23,677 nt of DNA from JAJKJG01 sp036386395 (GTDB taxonomy: Bacteria; Pseudomonadota; Alphaproteobacteria; Rhizobiales; Beijerinckiaceae). Position numbers and translations under genes: made by a program. The stretch lies in the NCBI GenBank assembly GCA_036386395.1, contig DASVVU010000299.1:1-23677 (forward strand), in the 5' to 3' direction. Shown piece by piece: positions 6,034 to 12,898 of the stretch. The notes below the pieces were generated by a model. The model was not told the DNA's origin. It searched no databases and saw only the letters and a list, made by a program, of their open reading frames with translations. Positions within the stretch are counted from its first letter, which is position 1; each line of letters begins with the position of its first letter.

Positions 6034-7806
6034 TTACACCAGCATCTTCCCCTTCTCGTCGATCACGGACCCGATGTCGGCGCCGGTCTCGCCGAGGTAG
6101 TCGTTGAGCAGCATCTCGTTGTGGGCCTTGCCCGAGGGGATCATCGGGAAGCAGTTCTCGGCCTTGTCGACGACGCAGTCGAAGATCACCGGGCGGTCCA
6201 CGTTGACCATTTCCATGATGGCGCGGTCGAGGTCGGCCGGATCGTCGCAGCGGATGCCGACGCCGCCGTAGGCCTCGGCGAGCTTCACGAAGTCGGGCAG
6301 CGAGGCCGAATAGCTCTCGGAGTAGCGTCCGCCGTGCAGGAGCTCCTGCCACTGGCGCACCATGCCCATGTACTCGTTGTTGAGGATGAACACCTTCACG
6401 GGCAGGCGGTACTGCACCGCCGTCGACATCTCCTGCATGTTCATGAGGATCGAGGCCTCGCCGGCGATGTCGATCACGAGCTTGCCCGGATGCGCGAGCT
6501 GCACGCCGATCGCCGCCGGCAGGCCGTAGCCCATGGTGCCGAGGCCGCCGGAGGTCATCCAGCGGTTCGGCTCCTCGAACTTGTAGAACTGCGCCGCCCA
6601 CATCTGGTGCTGGCCGACCTCGGTCGTGATGTAGGCGTCGCGGTCCTTCGTCAGCGCGTAGAGGCGCTCGACCGCGAGCTGCGGCTTGATCAGCTCCTTC
6701 GAGGGCCGGTAGGCGAGGCAGTTGCGGGCGCGCCAGCCCGCGACCTTGCCCCACCAGTCGGCGAGGGCGACCTTGTCGATCTGAGGCTTCGTCTCGCGCC
6801 AGACCTTCAGCATGTCCTCGATGACGGCGCCGCAGTCGCCGACGATGCCGAGGTCGGTCTTGACGTTCTTGTTGATCGAGGAGGCGTCGATGTCGACGTG
6901 GATCTTCTTGGAGTACGGCGAGAAGGCGTCGAGGCGCCCCGTGATGCGGTCGTCGAAGCGCGCCCCGAGGTTCACCATCACGTCGCACTCGTGCATCGCG
7001 AGGTTCGCCTCGTAGGTCCCGTGCATGCCGAGCATGCCGAGGAACTGCGGGTCGGAGCCCGGATAGGCGCCGAGCCCCATCAGCGTCGAGGTGATCGGGA
7101 AGCCGGTGAGGCGCACGAGCTCGCGCAAGAGCGCGACCGCGCGGGCGCCTGAGTTGATGACGCCGCCGCCGGTGTAGAACACCGGCCGCTTGGCGGAGGC
7201 CATCAGCGCCACCGCGGCGCGGATCTTGTCCATGTCGCCCTGGACCTTGGGCCGGTAGGTCTTGTGCCGGTTCTCGGTCGGGCGGGCGTAGGGGCCCACC
7301 TTGAACTGGATGTCCTTCGGCAGGTCGATGACCACCGGGCCGGGGCGCCCGTTCGCGGCGACGTAGAAGGCCTCGTGCAGGATGCGCGGCAGCTCCTCGA
7401 CGGATTTCACGAGGTAGTTGTGCTTGGTGCAGTGGCGGGTGATGCCGACCGTGTCGCACTCCTGGAAGGCGTCGGAGCCGATGAGGTGCGTCGGCACCTG
7501 CCCGGTGATGCAGACGATCGGCACCGAGTCCATCATGGCGTCGGTGAGGCCGGTGACGGCGTTGGTGGCGCCGGGGCCGGAAGTGACGAGCACGCAGCCG
7601 ACCTTGCCCGACGAGCGCGCGTAGCCCTCGGCCGCGTGGACCGCGCCCTGCTCGTGGCGCACGAGGATGTGCTTGACCCGGTCCTGGTGGAACAGCGCGT
7701 CGTAGATTGGAAGCACGGCGCCGCCCGGATAGCCGAACACGTGCTCGACCCCCTGGTCCTGCAGGGCCCGGATCACCATCTCGGCGCCGGTCATCGTCTC
7801 GCTCAT
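6034..7806 (-). CDS. ilvB: Acetolactate synthase (acetohydroxyacid synthase) large subunit
   Basis: This 590-residue thiamine diphosphate enzyme makes 2-acetolactate or 2-aceto-2-hydroxybutyrate, the first common step to valine, leucine and isoleucine. The N-terminal ThDP domain has the catalytic Glu 52 in RHEQGAVHAAEGYARS. The middle domain holds GARFDDR (291-297). The C-terminal domain has the ThDP/Mg region GEASILMNMQEMS (449-461) and NNEYMGMVRQWQ (476-487). I chose ATG 7806 (MSETMTGAEM) because AGGA lies 8 bases before it; the longer open frame upstream is a translated palindromic repeat. Upstream are a leader peptide, an attenuator and a promoter. The small-subunit gene (ilvH/ilvN), commonly the next gene, is absent: downstream comes the DUF559 unit. 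The metal-binding position is Glu (GEA) where GDA/GDG is usual. Confidence 0.96.
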   Translation of the reverse strand: MSETMTGAEMVIRALQDQGVEHVFGYPGGAVLPIYDALFHQDRVKHILVRHEQGAVHAAEGYARSSGKVGCVLVTSGPGATNAVTGLTDAMMDSVPIVCITGQVPTHLIGSDAFQECDTVGITRHCTKHNYLVKSVEELPRILHEAFYVAANGRPGPVVIDLPKDIQFKVGPYARPTENRHKTYRPKVQGDMDKIRAAVALMASAKRPVFYTGGGVINSGARAVALLRELVRLTGFPITSTLMGLGAYPGSDPQFLGMLGMHGTYEANLAMHECDVMVNLGARFDDRITGRLDAFSPYSKKIHVDIDASSINKNVKTDLGIVGDCGAVIEDMLKVWRETKPQIDKVALADWWGKVAGWRARNCLAYRPSKELIKPQLAVERLYALTKDRDAYITTEVGQHQMWAAQFYKFEEPNRWMTSGGLGTMGYGLPAAIGVQLAHPGKLVIDIAGEASILMNMQEMSTAVQYRLPVKVFILNNEYMGMVRQWQELLHGGRYSESYSASLPDFVKLAEAYGGVGIRCDDPADLDRAIMEMVNVDRPVIFDCVVDKAENCFPMIPSGKAHNEMLLNDYLGETGADIGSVIDEKGKMLV

Positions 7807-7840
7807 CTGACGCTCCTGTCCTCGTCTGCCCACCGGCGTG

Positions 7841-7891
7841 CCCTCACCCGGTCGGCTCCGCCGACTCGACCTCTCCCGCAAGCGGGAGAGG
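7841..7891 (-). repeat. Palindromic module B (single copy) in the ilvB leader
   Basis: On the minus strand the hairpin CCTCTCCCGC-TT-GCGGGAGAGG (7891-7870) is followed by a second stem-loop (CGAGTCGGC / GCCGACCG) and GGGTGAGGG. It lies in the ilvB 5' untranslated leader between the attenuator and the ribosome binding site. It has no stop codon in the ilvB frame, which is why the frame looks longer than the true gene. It belongs to the same family as modules at 19353-19401 and 19430-19482. Confidence 0.85.
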
Positions 7892-7900
7892 CAAGGCAAC

Positions 7901-7923
7901 AAAAAAGGGCCCCGAGGGACCCT
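7901..7923 (-). terminator. Intrinsic terminator (attenuator) in the ilvB leader
   Basis: On the minus strand AGGGTCC-CTCG-GGGCCCT forms a 7-bp stem (one G-U pair) with a 4-base loop, followed directly by six T. It is 28 bases downstream of the stop of a short leader peptide rich in branched-chain residues and about 95 bases before the ilvB start. That is the layout of a transcription attenuator. I could not identify a convincing antiterminator hairpin by eye. Confidence 0.82.
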
Positions 7924-7951
7924 GCATGCGCCACCAACCGGATCTCGCGGG

Positions 7952-8002
7952 TCAATCCCGCTCCGTCGATGGCGCCCCCGTTACGATAAGAACCGCGCGC
8001 AT
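7952..8002 (-). CDS. ilvB leader peptide (branched-chain amino acid attenuation)
   Basis: A 16-residue open frame, MRAVLIVTGAPSTERD, starts with ATG at 8002 and is preceded by a purine-rich GGGAAGGGCGAG. Four consecutive codons are Val-Leu-Ile-Val, the end products of the ilvB pathway. They use GTT, CTT, ATC and GTA; GTT, CTT and GTA are disfavoured in this GC-rich DNA, which favours sensitive ribosome stalling. An intrinsic terminator follows. The model is that shortage of charged tRNA stalls the ribosome on these codons and permits readthrough into ilvB. Assignment rests on position and content, as such peptides have no conserved sequence. Confidence 0.8.
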   Translation of the reverse strand: MRAVLIVTGAPSTERD

Positions 8003-8030
8003 GCGCTCGCCCTTCCCAAAGGTGGCGCGG

Positions 8031-8059
8031 ACGCTAGTCGAGGCGGAGCGGCCGGTCAA
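8031..8059 (-). promoter_or_regulatory. Candidate ilvB promoter
   Basis: On the minus strand CTTGACC places a -35 hexamer TTGACC at 8059-8054. After a 17-base spacer comes TAGCGT at 8036-8031 as -10. Transcription would start near 8024, about 22 bases before the leader peptide ATG. The transposon target duplication begins only 8 bases upstream of the -35, so the core promoter survived the insertion while everything further upstream was replaced. Confidence 0.6.
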
Positions 8060-8066
8060 GGGAATT

Positions 8067-8074
8067 CCCAAGCG
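8067..8074. repeat. Left 8-bp target site duplication (CCCAAGCG)
   Basis: CCCAAGCG lies directly outside the left inverted repeat and is repeated exactly at 12902-12909. Eight-base duplications are the norm for IS1595-family transposition. It overlaps a host palindrome GGGAATTCCC (8061-8069 plus one base). Confidence 0.92.
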
Positions 8075-8114
8075 GGTGCTGTCCTAATTAGGGCGGTGAT
8101 CCCGGACTTGACGG
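8075..8114 (+). repeat. Left terminal inverted repeat and subterminal repeat
   Basis: Bases 8075-8092 match the outer right end perfectly over 18 bp. Bases 8080-8114 match the internal right end (10046-10080, inverted) over 35 bp with one mismatch. The outer tip is thus shared with the distal end and the longer inner part with the proximal end. Confidence 0.9.
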
Positions 8115-8162
8115 ATAAATTTGGGCATGTCATGCTCCCTTCATTCGAAGCGGAGAGGCGTC

Positions 8163-9083
8163 ATGGCCCGCGAGAAACAGCCCCGGCAAATCCACCAAAT
8201 GACCGTGGCTCAGTTCGAGGCGATGTTCCCGAACGAGGAAGCTTGCGACAGGTACTTGGTCGCGAACCGCTGGCCTAATGGCGTTACGTGTCCCCGCTGC
8301 GGGAGCGATCGCGCCTATCCGCTCAAGACAATGGCCTTCAAGTGGGAATGCCCGGCCTGCGCCGAAGGGAATGCCTACCGCTTCTCGCACTTGGTCGGCA
8401 CGATTTTCGAGAATACGAACGTCAACCTTCGTGAGTGGTTTCGCGTCATCCACCTCATGCTGACAAGCAAAAAGGGGATCAGCGCCCGGCAGGTGCATCG
8501 CTATATGGGCTTCGGCTCCTACAAGACCGCTTGGTATATGTGCCATCGCATCCGCGCGGCGTTGCAGGACAAAGAGTTCAAGCAACTCATCGGGATCGTC
8601 GAGGTTGACGAGACTTTCGTCGGCGGGAAGGCCAAGAACCGGCATAAGGACAAGCGCGGGAAGGGTGACGGCACCGGCGGTATCGGGTCCGGCAAGACGC
8701 CAATCGTCGGCGCGGTCAGCCGCAAAGGGAACGTCGTCGCCCGCGTCATAGAGAACGTCCAGGCCGCGACCCTTGAAGGTTTTGTGCATCAAGCCGTGTC
8801 CGACAAAGTGAGCTTGCTCGTCACGGACCAATGGGTTGGCTACAAGCACCTTAACAAGGTCTACCCCCATGCCGTGATCGATCATGCGCAAGGCGAGTAC
8901 GTCGTCGGCGCAGTCCATACCAATACAATCGAAGGCTTTTGGAGCATCTTCAAGCGCGGCGTTGTCGGCACGTTCCACAAGGTGAGCCGGAAATACATGC
9001 CGTTGTATGTTGCGGAGTTCCAATTCCGCTACAATAACCGGCATAACCCCGAAATTTTCCAGGCTGCAATAGCAGGCTGCTGA
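8163..9083 (+). CDS. IS1595-family transposase (ISXO2-like DDE domain)
   Basis: This 306-residue protein carries out cut-and-paste of the surrounding element. An N-terminal zinc ribbon has Cys 43, 46, 63 and 66 (CPRC...CPAC). The catalytic domain has VEVDETFVGGK (Asp 149), LLVTDQW (Asp 222) and HTNTIEGFW (Asn 254, Glu 257), the IS1595 pattern. The C-terminal YNNRHNPEIFQAAIAGC is a usual ending for this group, so the gene looks intact. I chose ATG 8163 because GGAGAGG lies just before it; an upstream ATG at 8121 lacks such a site. Confidence 0.93.
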   Translation: MAREKQPRQIHQMTVAQFEAMFPNEEACDRYLVANRWPNGVTCPRCGSDRAYPLKTMAFKWECPACAEGNAYRFSHLVGTIFENTNVNLREWFRVIHLMLTSKKGISARQVHRYMGFGSYKTAWYMCHRIRAALQDKEFKQLIGIVEVDETFVGGKAKNRHKDKRGKGDGTGGIGSGKTPIVGAVSRKGNVVARVIENVQAATLEGFVHQAVSDKVSLLVTDQWVGYKHLNKVYPHAVIDHAQGEYVVGAVHTNTIEGFWSIFKRGVVGTFHKVSRKYMPLYVAEFQFRYNNRHNPEIFQAAIAGC

Positions 9084-9187
9084 GGCACGGTCACTGGCAA
9101 CTGTCTCAGCTATCTGAGAACGTCGCCAGCGAGCCCGAACAGCTAGAGCTTCCGTTTGACTGATGGGAACCATGCTATCGCTCGGGC

Positions 9188-10000
9188 TCATTTGTTGCGC
9201 GACTCTAGTATCTGGATCAGCTTCTGGCGTTTATTTATAACGATTTGTTCGACCTCCTTTTTCTCACTTCGCAGAAAGAACGCCGTTGCCACGGCTTGCC
9301 GATAAGATATCGCATAATCCCTGAGAACCAGGGGATCGACGCCCTGTGGCCGCTGATCCGGCGCAGTTTGCTTTAACTCGTAATCCGCGTGGCTCTCGGC
9401 GTTCAGAAGCACCGAGTGAAAGGATTGCGCACGATGCGAGCCGTCCATAATGTAGCGGCAAACGTAGTCGATGAAATTGCGCGCCTGTTTATGGGTTTCG
9501 TCATTAGCTGACGCTGACGTGAACTCGGGCTGGCCGGTATGAATATTATGGATGCCCGCAGGGATGCTATCTACAAGATGACTCAGCATAACAAACGTCG
9601 CCTGATAAACGGCGAAATCCGACAGGTGCAAGAGATCGTGTTTGGCCTGTGCGTCCGCGATATACTGAGGCGACCCGGGGACCGGCCCTACCGTCCCCGT
9701 GGCTACAAGCGTTAGGCCACTCTGAGGCGGCGGGCTTAAGGCCAGGCCAATTCGCCGCCGAGCGCGCCCAAGAGCGTTTACGAACGCCTCCCACTTAGAG
9801 ACGATCACGAGGTTCAGAATGAAAAGGACGCTTAGCACGAAGCCTGACGCAAAGTGCCCGTCAACGAACCTCTCGATTGCCACGAGGAAGATGATCCAGG
9901 GCGACAGGTAGGTGAGGGTCCACCTCACCTTCGGCCAAACGCCTTCGGGGATTGGAGCTTCAACTGACATGGGACCAAACCTCAGCCACGGCGGGATCAT
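9188..10000 (-). CDS. Two-helix membrane protein of unknown function (transposon passenger)
   Basis: I do not recognise this 270-residue protein. Near the N-terminus are two adjacent hydrophobic segments: WTLTYLSPWIIFLVAIERFV (about 27-46) and FASGFVLSVLFILNLVIV (about 50-67). They are followed by a long soluble part, probably cytoplasmic, ending in a charged helix (RSEKKEVEQIVINKRQKLIQILESRNK). ATG 10000 has a strong GGAGGG 6 bases before it; ATG 9970 (MSVEAPIPEG) with GAGG is an alternative. It points toward the transposase and lies inside the smaller 2-kb IS unit bounded by the internal right end, so it is likely an old passenger of this IS. Confidence 0.7.
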   Translation of the reverse strand: MIPPWLRFGPMSVEAPIPEGVWPKVRWTLTYLSPWIIFLVAIERFVDGHFASGFVLSVLFILNLVIVSKWEAFVNALGRARRRIGLALSPPPQSGLTLVATGTVGPVPGSPQYIADAQAKHDLLHLSDFAVYQATFVMLSHLVDSIPAGIHNIHTGQPEFTSASANDETHKQARNFIDYVCRYIMDGSHRAQSFHSVLLNAESHADYELKQTAPDQRPQGVDPLVLRDYAISYRQAVATAFFLRSEKKEVEQIVINKRQKLIQILESRNK

Positions 10001-10045
10001 AGCGATCCCTCCGGTGAGGCGGATTCATCGCTTAATCGCCCTAAC

Positions 10046-10083
10046 CCGTCAAGTCCGGGATCATCGCCCTAATTAGGACACTC
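10046..10083 (-). repeat. Internal copy of the IS right end
   Basis: Bases 10046-10080 repeat the left subterminal sequence (8080-8114) in inverse with one mismatch, and ACAC follows. The outermost GGTGC of a functional tip is not present; the sequence reads GTGAG instead. This end appears to be decayed and bypassed. Confidence 0.82.
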
Positions 10084-10104
10084 ACGACCTGAACTTAGGA
10101 CACT
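10073..10104. repeat. Paired TTAGGACACT repeats with 22-bp period (internal end)
   Basis: TTAGGACACT occurs at 10073-10082 and again at 10095-10104. The same decamer with about the same period is found at the outer right end (12847, 12869 and, as TTAGGACAGC, 12889). Two helical turns between copies suggest one protein binding in register, probably the transposase. The second copy also provides the stop codon of the 75-residue gene. Confidence 0.7.
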
Positions 10105-10322
10105 GTAGGCGGCCCGTCCGGCTCTCCGACGAACACGTAGAACCCGACCGCCTGCACGACTTCTCTCGCCACGCTGAGGTTGAGGCCGTCCGGTGCGGTC
10201 GCGGCATCTACAGGGTCCGCTGCCACCTCCCATGAGTCCGTCGCCAGAAAAGCTGGCGGGGCTTCGTCGCGCCGGACGACGCAATAACTGCCGGGATGAT
10301 CGGTGCGACGGTACAGGACCAT
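10095..10322 (-). CDS. Small acidic hypothetical protein (75 residues)
   Basis: I do not recognise the family. The start is well supported: GGAAGGAGG lies 5-6 bases before the ATG at 10322. The protein begins MVLYRRTDHPGSYCVVRRDE and has balanced composition without the arginine runs of spurious frames in GC-rich DNA. It ends PDGPPTVS, with the stop codon formed by a TTAGGACACT element of the IS end. That may mean its original C-terminus was replaced on joining to the IS. No membrane segment or motif is seen. Confidence 0.6.
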   Translation of the reverse strand: MVLYRRTDHPGSYCVVRRDEAPPAFLATDSWEVAADPVDAATAPDGLNLSVAREVVQAVGFYVFVGEPDGPPTVS

Positions 10323-10489
10323 GCTTCCCTCCTTCCGAGGGACGCCGCATCTTCTACTTTCCTCGCGTCGGAGTCCAGCGGCCGAAGAAGCTGGTTGAGG
10401 GTGCGGAAGCGAAGCCCGCGAAGCGGGGTCCGTACAAGAATCGCGTTGCGGCCTAGGCTGGGCGGATTGCGCCGCCTTACAATACCGGA

Positions 10490-11020
10490 ATGAAACTCGT
10501 GTTCCTCCATGGCGCGCCTGCGGTGGGCAAGCTCACGGTCGCGAAAGCGCTGTTGCGTCTCGTCCCCGGGCGGCTATTCGACAATCACGCCGCGGTGGAC
10601 CTTGCGCTGACCGTGTTCGACTTCGCCGCGCCCGGGTTTTGGGAGTTGGTGCATTCCGCCCGGCTGTCCGTTTTGGAAGCGGCAGCATCCCACGAGATCC
10701 CGCTTGTCGTGGCGACATACTGCTACAGCGAACCAGAGGACCGTCCGGCGTTCCGGCAGTTCGAAGGGATTGTGGCGCGGTACGGGGGCGATATCTTGCC
10801 CGTTTACCTGCATTGCTCCAGAGACGAGAACGTTCGGCGGGTGAGCAATGCAGACCGGGCGAGGCGCGGAAAGATCACCTCAGAACAAGGCCTGGACCGC
10901 TTCCTTGCCCGCTATCAGATTTCGGCTGTCCCCCGGGCTGATTGCCTCGTTCTCGATACCAGCGTCAGATCGGCCGAGTTAACGGCACAAGAAATCGTCC
11001 GCCACTACGCCCTCGCGTGA
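10490..11020 (+). CDS. Small P-loop kinase / AAA-type ATPase (AAA_33-like)
   Basis: This 176-residue protein starts MKLVFLHGAPAVGKLTVAKALL, a Walker A motif GAPAVGKLT (8-16) at the extreme N-terminus. This is typical of small phosphotransferases such as shikimate-kinase-like, zeta-toxin-like or nucleoside/gluconate kinase-like proteins. VYLHCSRDENVRRVSNADRARRGKI about residues 103-127 resembles the lid/nucleotide part of those kinases. The acceptor cannot be told. It lies in the transposon with its own 166-base upstream region shared with the divergent 75-residue gene. It could be a resistance, repair or toxin-type phosphotransferase; nothing here decides. Confidence 0.72.
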   Translation: MKLVFLHGAPAVGKLTVAKALLRLVPGRLFDNHAAVDLALTVFDFAAPGFWELVHSARLSVLEAAASHEIPLVVATYCYSEPEDRPAFRQFEGIVARYGGDILPVYLHCSRDENVRRVSNADRARRGKITSEQGLDRFLARYQISAVPRADCLVLDTSVRSAELTAQEIVRHYALA

Positions 11021-11103
11021 CGCCGGCCATGACCGCGAATTTCAAAAGACCCCATTACGAGCGCCTCGCTGGAACGCTCCCCACATTGAAGAGTTCAGCG
11101 GGG

Positions 11104-11295
11104 ATGAGCGACCGTTCCGAAGAGTACCGCCGGAAGGCGGAGCAAGCACGCGTCGAGGCCGCCAAGGCCGGCGACCCGTCCTCAAAGGCGGCCTGGCTCA
11201 AACTCGCCGAAGATTGGCTGCGCCTCGCGGAGGACGTTGCCGGCGGCAGGTGGTCGGCTGAGGGGCCCGCCAGGACACCCGAAAGGGGAGATTAG
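11104..11295 (+). CDS. Small helical protein of a common alphaproteobacterial type (63 residues)
   Basis: MSDRSEEYRRKAEQARVEAA and the following WLKLAEDWLRLAED look like an amphipathic, charged helical protein of a type frequent in Methylobacterium and Bradyrhizobium, function unknown. The frame is open further upstream, to an ATG at 11029, but conservation as I know it begins at MSDRS. The ribosome binding site is weak for both starts. Passenger of the transposon, 83 bases after the kinase gene. Confidence 0.6.
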   Translation: MSDRSEEYRRKAEQARVEAAKAGDPSSKAAWLKLAEDWLRLAEDVAGGRWSAEGPARTPERGD

Positions 11296-11382
11296 GACAA
11301 GACGCCGTGGCGCGCGCCGCCTGCTTGGCTGAGCGGCGGATTAGCCAGTGCCGGCGCTAGGACCATCGATCACAAGCGGGGC

Positions 11383-11616
11383 CTACTCAGGGTCGTCACA
11401 GGCCAGCGACAGGCGCACGGTCGCGATCGGCTCGCTCACCGGGCCATCCCGCACAACAATCATGATTTCCTTCGGGCACGGGTCGTCGTCCTTCGCCATC
11501 TCGGCAGCGGCCATCATCGCCTCTTGGCGCGCCGCTGCGACCGAAGGCAGGACAACGCCCTCGCTGTCCGGCACGGCCTCGCCGTTAACCGTCGAGTCGA
11601 AGTAGAACCGGGGCAT
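11383..11616 (-). CDS. DUF6894 family protein (copy 1)
   Basis: The 77-residue product begins MPRFYFDSTVNGEAVPDSEGVVLPS and continues with AARQEAMMAAAEMAKDD. This matches the MPRYFFD...D.EG......AR.EA pattern of DUF6894, a small alphaproteobacterial family of unknown function. It follows the Crp/Fnr gene by 34 bases on the same strand, so the two are probably co-transcribed. The gap between them has a GC-rich stem-loop that may affect its translation. Confidence 0.8.
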   Translation of the reverse strand: MPRFYFDSTVNGEAVPDSEGVVLPSVAAARQEAMMAAAEMAKDDDPCPKEIMIVVRDGPVSEPIATVRLSLACDDPE

Positions 11617-11650
11617 CGGCGGTAAACGCCGAAGCCCCGGCGAGAGTTTC

Positions 11651-12400
11651 CTAAGCCGCCCTCGCCGCTGGCGGCCTCAGGTGCAGATAGGTCGAATCGA
11701 ACTCGCCGGCCTCTTGCAGCCCGTCCCAATCCTTTACGGTGAGCCTGCCGCGGGTCAGCTCAATCAACTCGGCTGACCGCAGGCTTTGCAGGCTCCGGTT
11801 CACATGCACGGTCGAGAGGCCCAGCGCGTCCGCGAGTTCCGCTTGTGTTATCGGCAGATCGCAACCGCCATCATGGGCGAGGCCAACAGCCTGCATTCGC
11901 ACGAACATCTCGCAGAAGAGGTGCGCGATGCGAGTGCGAGCATCCCGGCGTCCGATCCCGACCATCCACTCCCGAAACACTGCGGCGTCGATCAGCGTGT
12001 CGCGCCAGAAGGCGTCCCCAATGCGCGGGTGAGCATGGAGGAAGGACCGCATCGTTTCGTGCTGGATGAACGCGACCTTGCTCGCCGTGAGGGTCGCGAG
12101 AGCATGGTCCATCACCGTCAAGTGTAGGCTTTGAAGGTCCGGAACGTCCCCCGGAATGTGGAACGAGAAGATTTGGCGCTTGCCGCCCTCGAGGGCTTTG
12201 TAGCGGAACGCGAAGCCCTCGAGGATCAAGCAGCACTGAGACGGTCGGTCGCCGTCCCGGACGATGTCTTGGTCCGCTTTCAGGTCGCGGATGGTCACCT
12301 GAAGCTTGGCGATGCCATGCCGCTCCTCGGCCGTCAGGTCGAAAATGCTTTCCAGCTTGCGGATGAGGGGATGAAGGTCGGGATTTGAAGAGGGAACCAT
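11651..12400 (-). CDS. Crp/Fnr family transcriptional regulator
   Basis: This 249-residue regulator has an N-terminal cyclic-nucleotide-binding-type beta-barrel (about residues 25-130, with LILEGFAFRYK and FHIPGDVPDLQSL). A long dimer helix follows, then a C-terminal winged helix with ITQAELADALGLSTVHVNRSLQSLRSAELIEL (about 189-220). There are no clustered cysteines for an Fe-S cluster as in Fnr, so the effector is unknown. The barrel lacks a clear cAMP phosphate-binding motif. I chose ATG 12400 (MVPSSNPDL) because GGAGAG lies 6 bases before it, rather than the longer frame from 12448. Regulators of this type next to DUF6894 genes are common in Methylobacterium. Here it is a transposon passenger. 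Confidence 0.87.
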   Translation of the reverse strand: MVPSSNPDLHPLIRKLESIFDLTAEERHGIAKLQVTIRDLKADQDIVRDGDRPSQCCLILEGFAFRYKALEGGKRQIFSFHIPGDVPDLQSLHLTVMDHALATLTASKVAFIQHETMRSFLHAHPRIGDAFWRDTLIDAAVFREWMVGIGRRDARTRIAHLFCEMFVRMQAVGLAHDGGCDLPITQAELADALGLSTVHVNRSLQSLRSAELIELTRGRLTVKDWDGLQEAGEFDSTYLHLRPPAARAA

Positions 12401-12593
12401 GCGGCTCTCCGGTGTAGACCCGGGAGCGCAACGCTGTCTCTCAGCCATCGGCGGGCCTGAACGGTGCCGATGATAAAGTCACCCTATCACACAAGCTAAG
12501 GGCCACCTAACACATTCGGGGCCGTGCCGGCAGGGTTGCATCGGCATAGGACACCGTTTAGTGCCCACGGCCGCCGCGGGAGGATTCCGGCGC

Positions 12594-12830
12594 GTGACGC
12601 GTTATTTCTTCCACTTGGTGATCGGCCCGGTGTTTATCCGCGACCGAGAGGGCACGGAGCTGGCGGACGATGCCGCCGCGCGGGAGCATGGCCTTCTCAA
12701 CCTCGCGGCGGTGTCCAGGGCCAGGACGCTCAAGAGACAGAGCCCGTTGACGTGCTCGCTGGTCGTCGCCGACGAAGACGGCGAGCGGTTCCGAATCCCG
12801 TTTGTGGAACTTGGGAGCCAGGAAGCTTAA
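12594..12830 (+). CDS. DUF6894 family protein (copy 2)
   Basis: From the GTG at 12594 the 78-residue product begins VTRYFFHLVIGPVFIRDREGTEL with ADDAAAREHGLLNLAAV, the DUF6894 pattern. GGGAGGA lies 9 bases before the GTG; an upstream start at 12561 would add residues outside the family pattern. It is divergent from the Crp/Fnr gene, so the regulator is flanked by two members of the same family. Its stop is 16 bases before the repeats at the right end of the transposon. Confidence 0.78.
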   Translation: MTRYFFHLVIGPVFIRDREGTELADDAAAREHGLLNLAAVSRARTLKRQSPLTCSLVVADEDGERFRIPFVELGSQEA

Positions 12831-12846
12831 TCGCCAGCCAGTCGAA

Positions 12847-12898
12847 TTAGGACACTCGCTCCCGCGCATTAGGACACTGGCCGCCTAATTAGGACAGC
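12847..12898. repeat. Triplet of TTAGGACA repeats at the transposon right end
   Basis: TTAGGACACT at 12847-12856 and 12869-12878 and TTAGGACAGC at 12889-12898 are spaced 22 and 20 bases. The last is part of the terminal inverted repeat. Only one copy is found at the left end, so the two ends are asymmetric. Confidence 0.8.

Noticed and set aside
7807..7902. Longer ilvB start at 7902
   Set aside because: The extra residues (LSRLRERSSRRSRPGEG) are a translated palindromic repeat; ATG 7806 has a proper ribosome binding site and family-like N-terminus.
10193..10456. Plus-strand frame ending AEAKPAKRGPYKNRVAA
   Set aside because: The tail looks protein-like, but there is no start codon near it, the N-terminal half is antisense to the better supported 75-residue gene, and no ribosome site is seen. 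It could be a remnant.
11071..11096. GGAAC-N16-AGTT before the 63-residue gene as a second EcfG promoter
   Set aside because: The -10 is AGTT, not CGTT, and the start would fall almost on the ATG; too weak to call.
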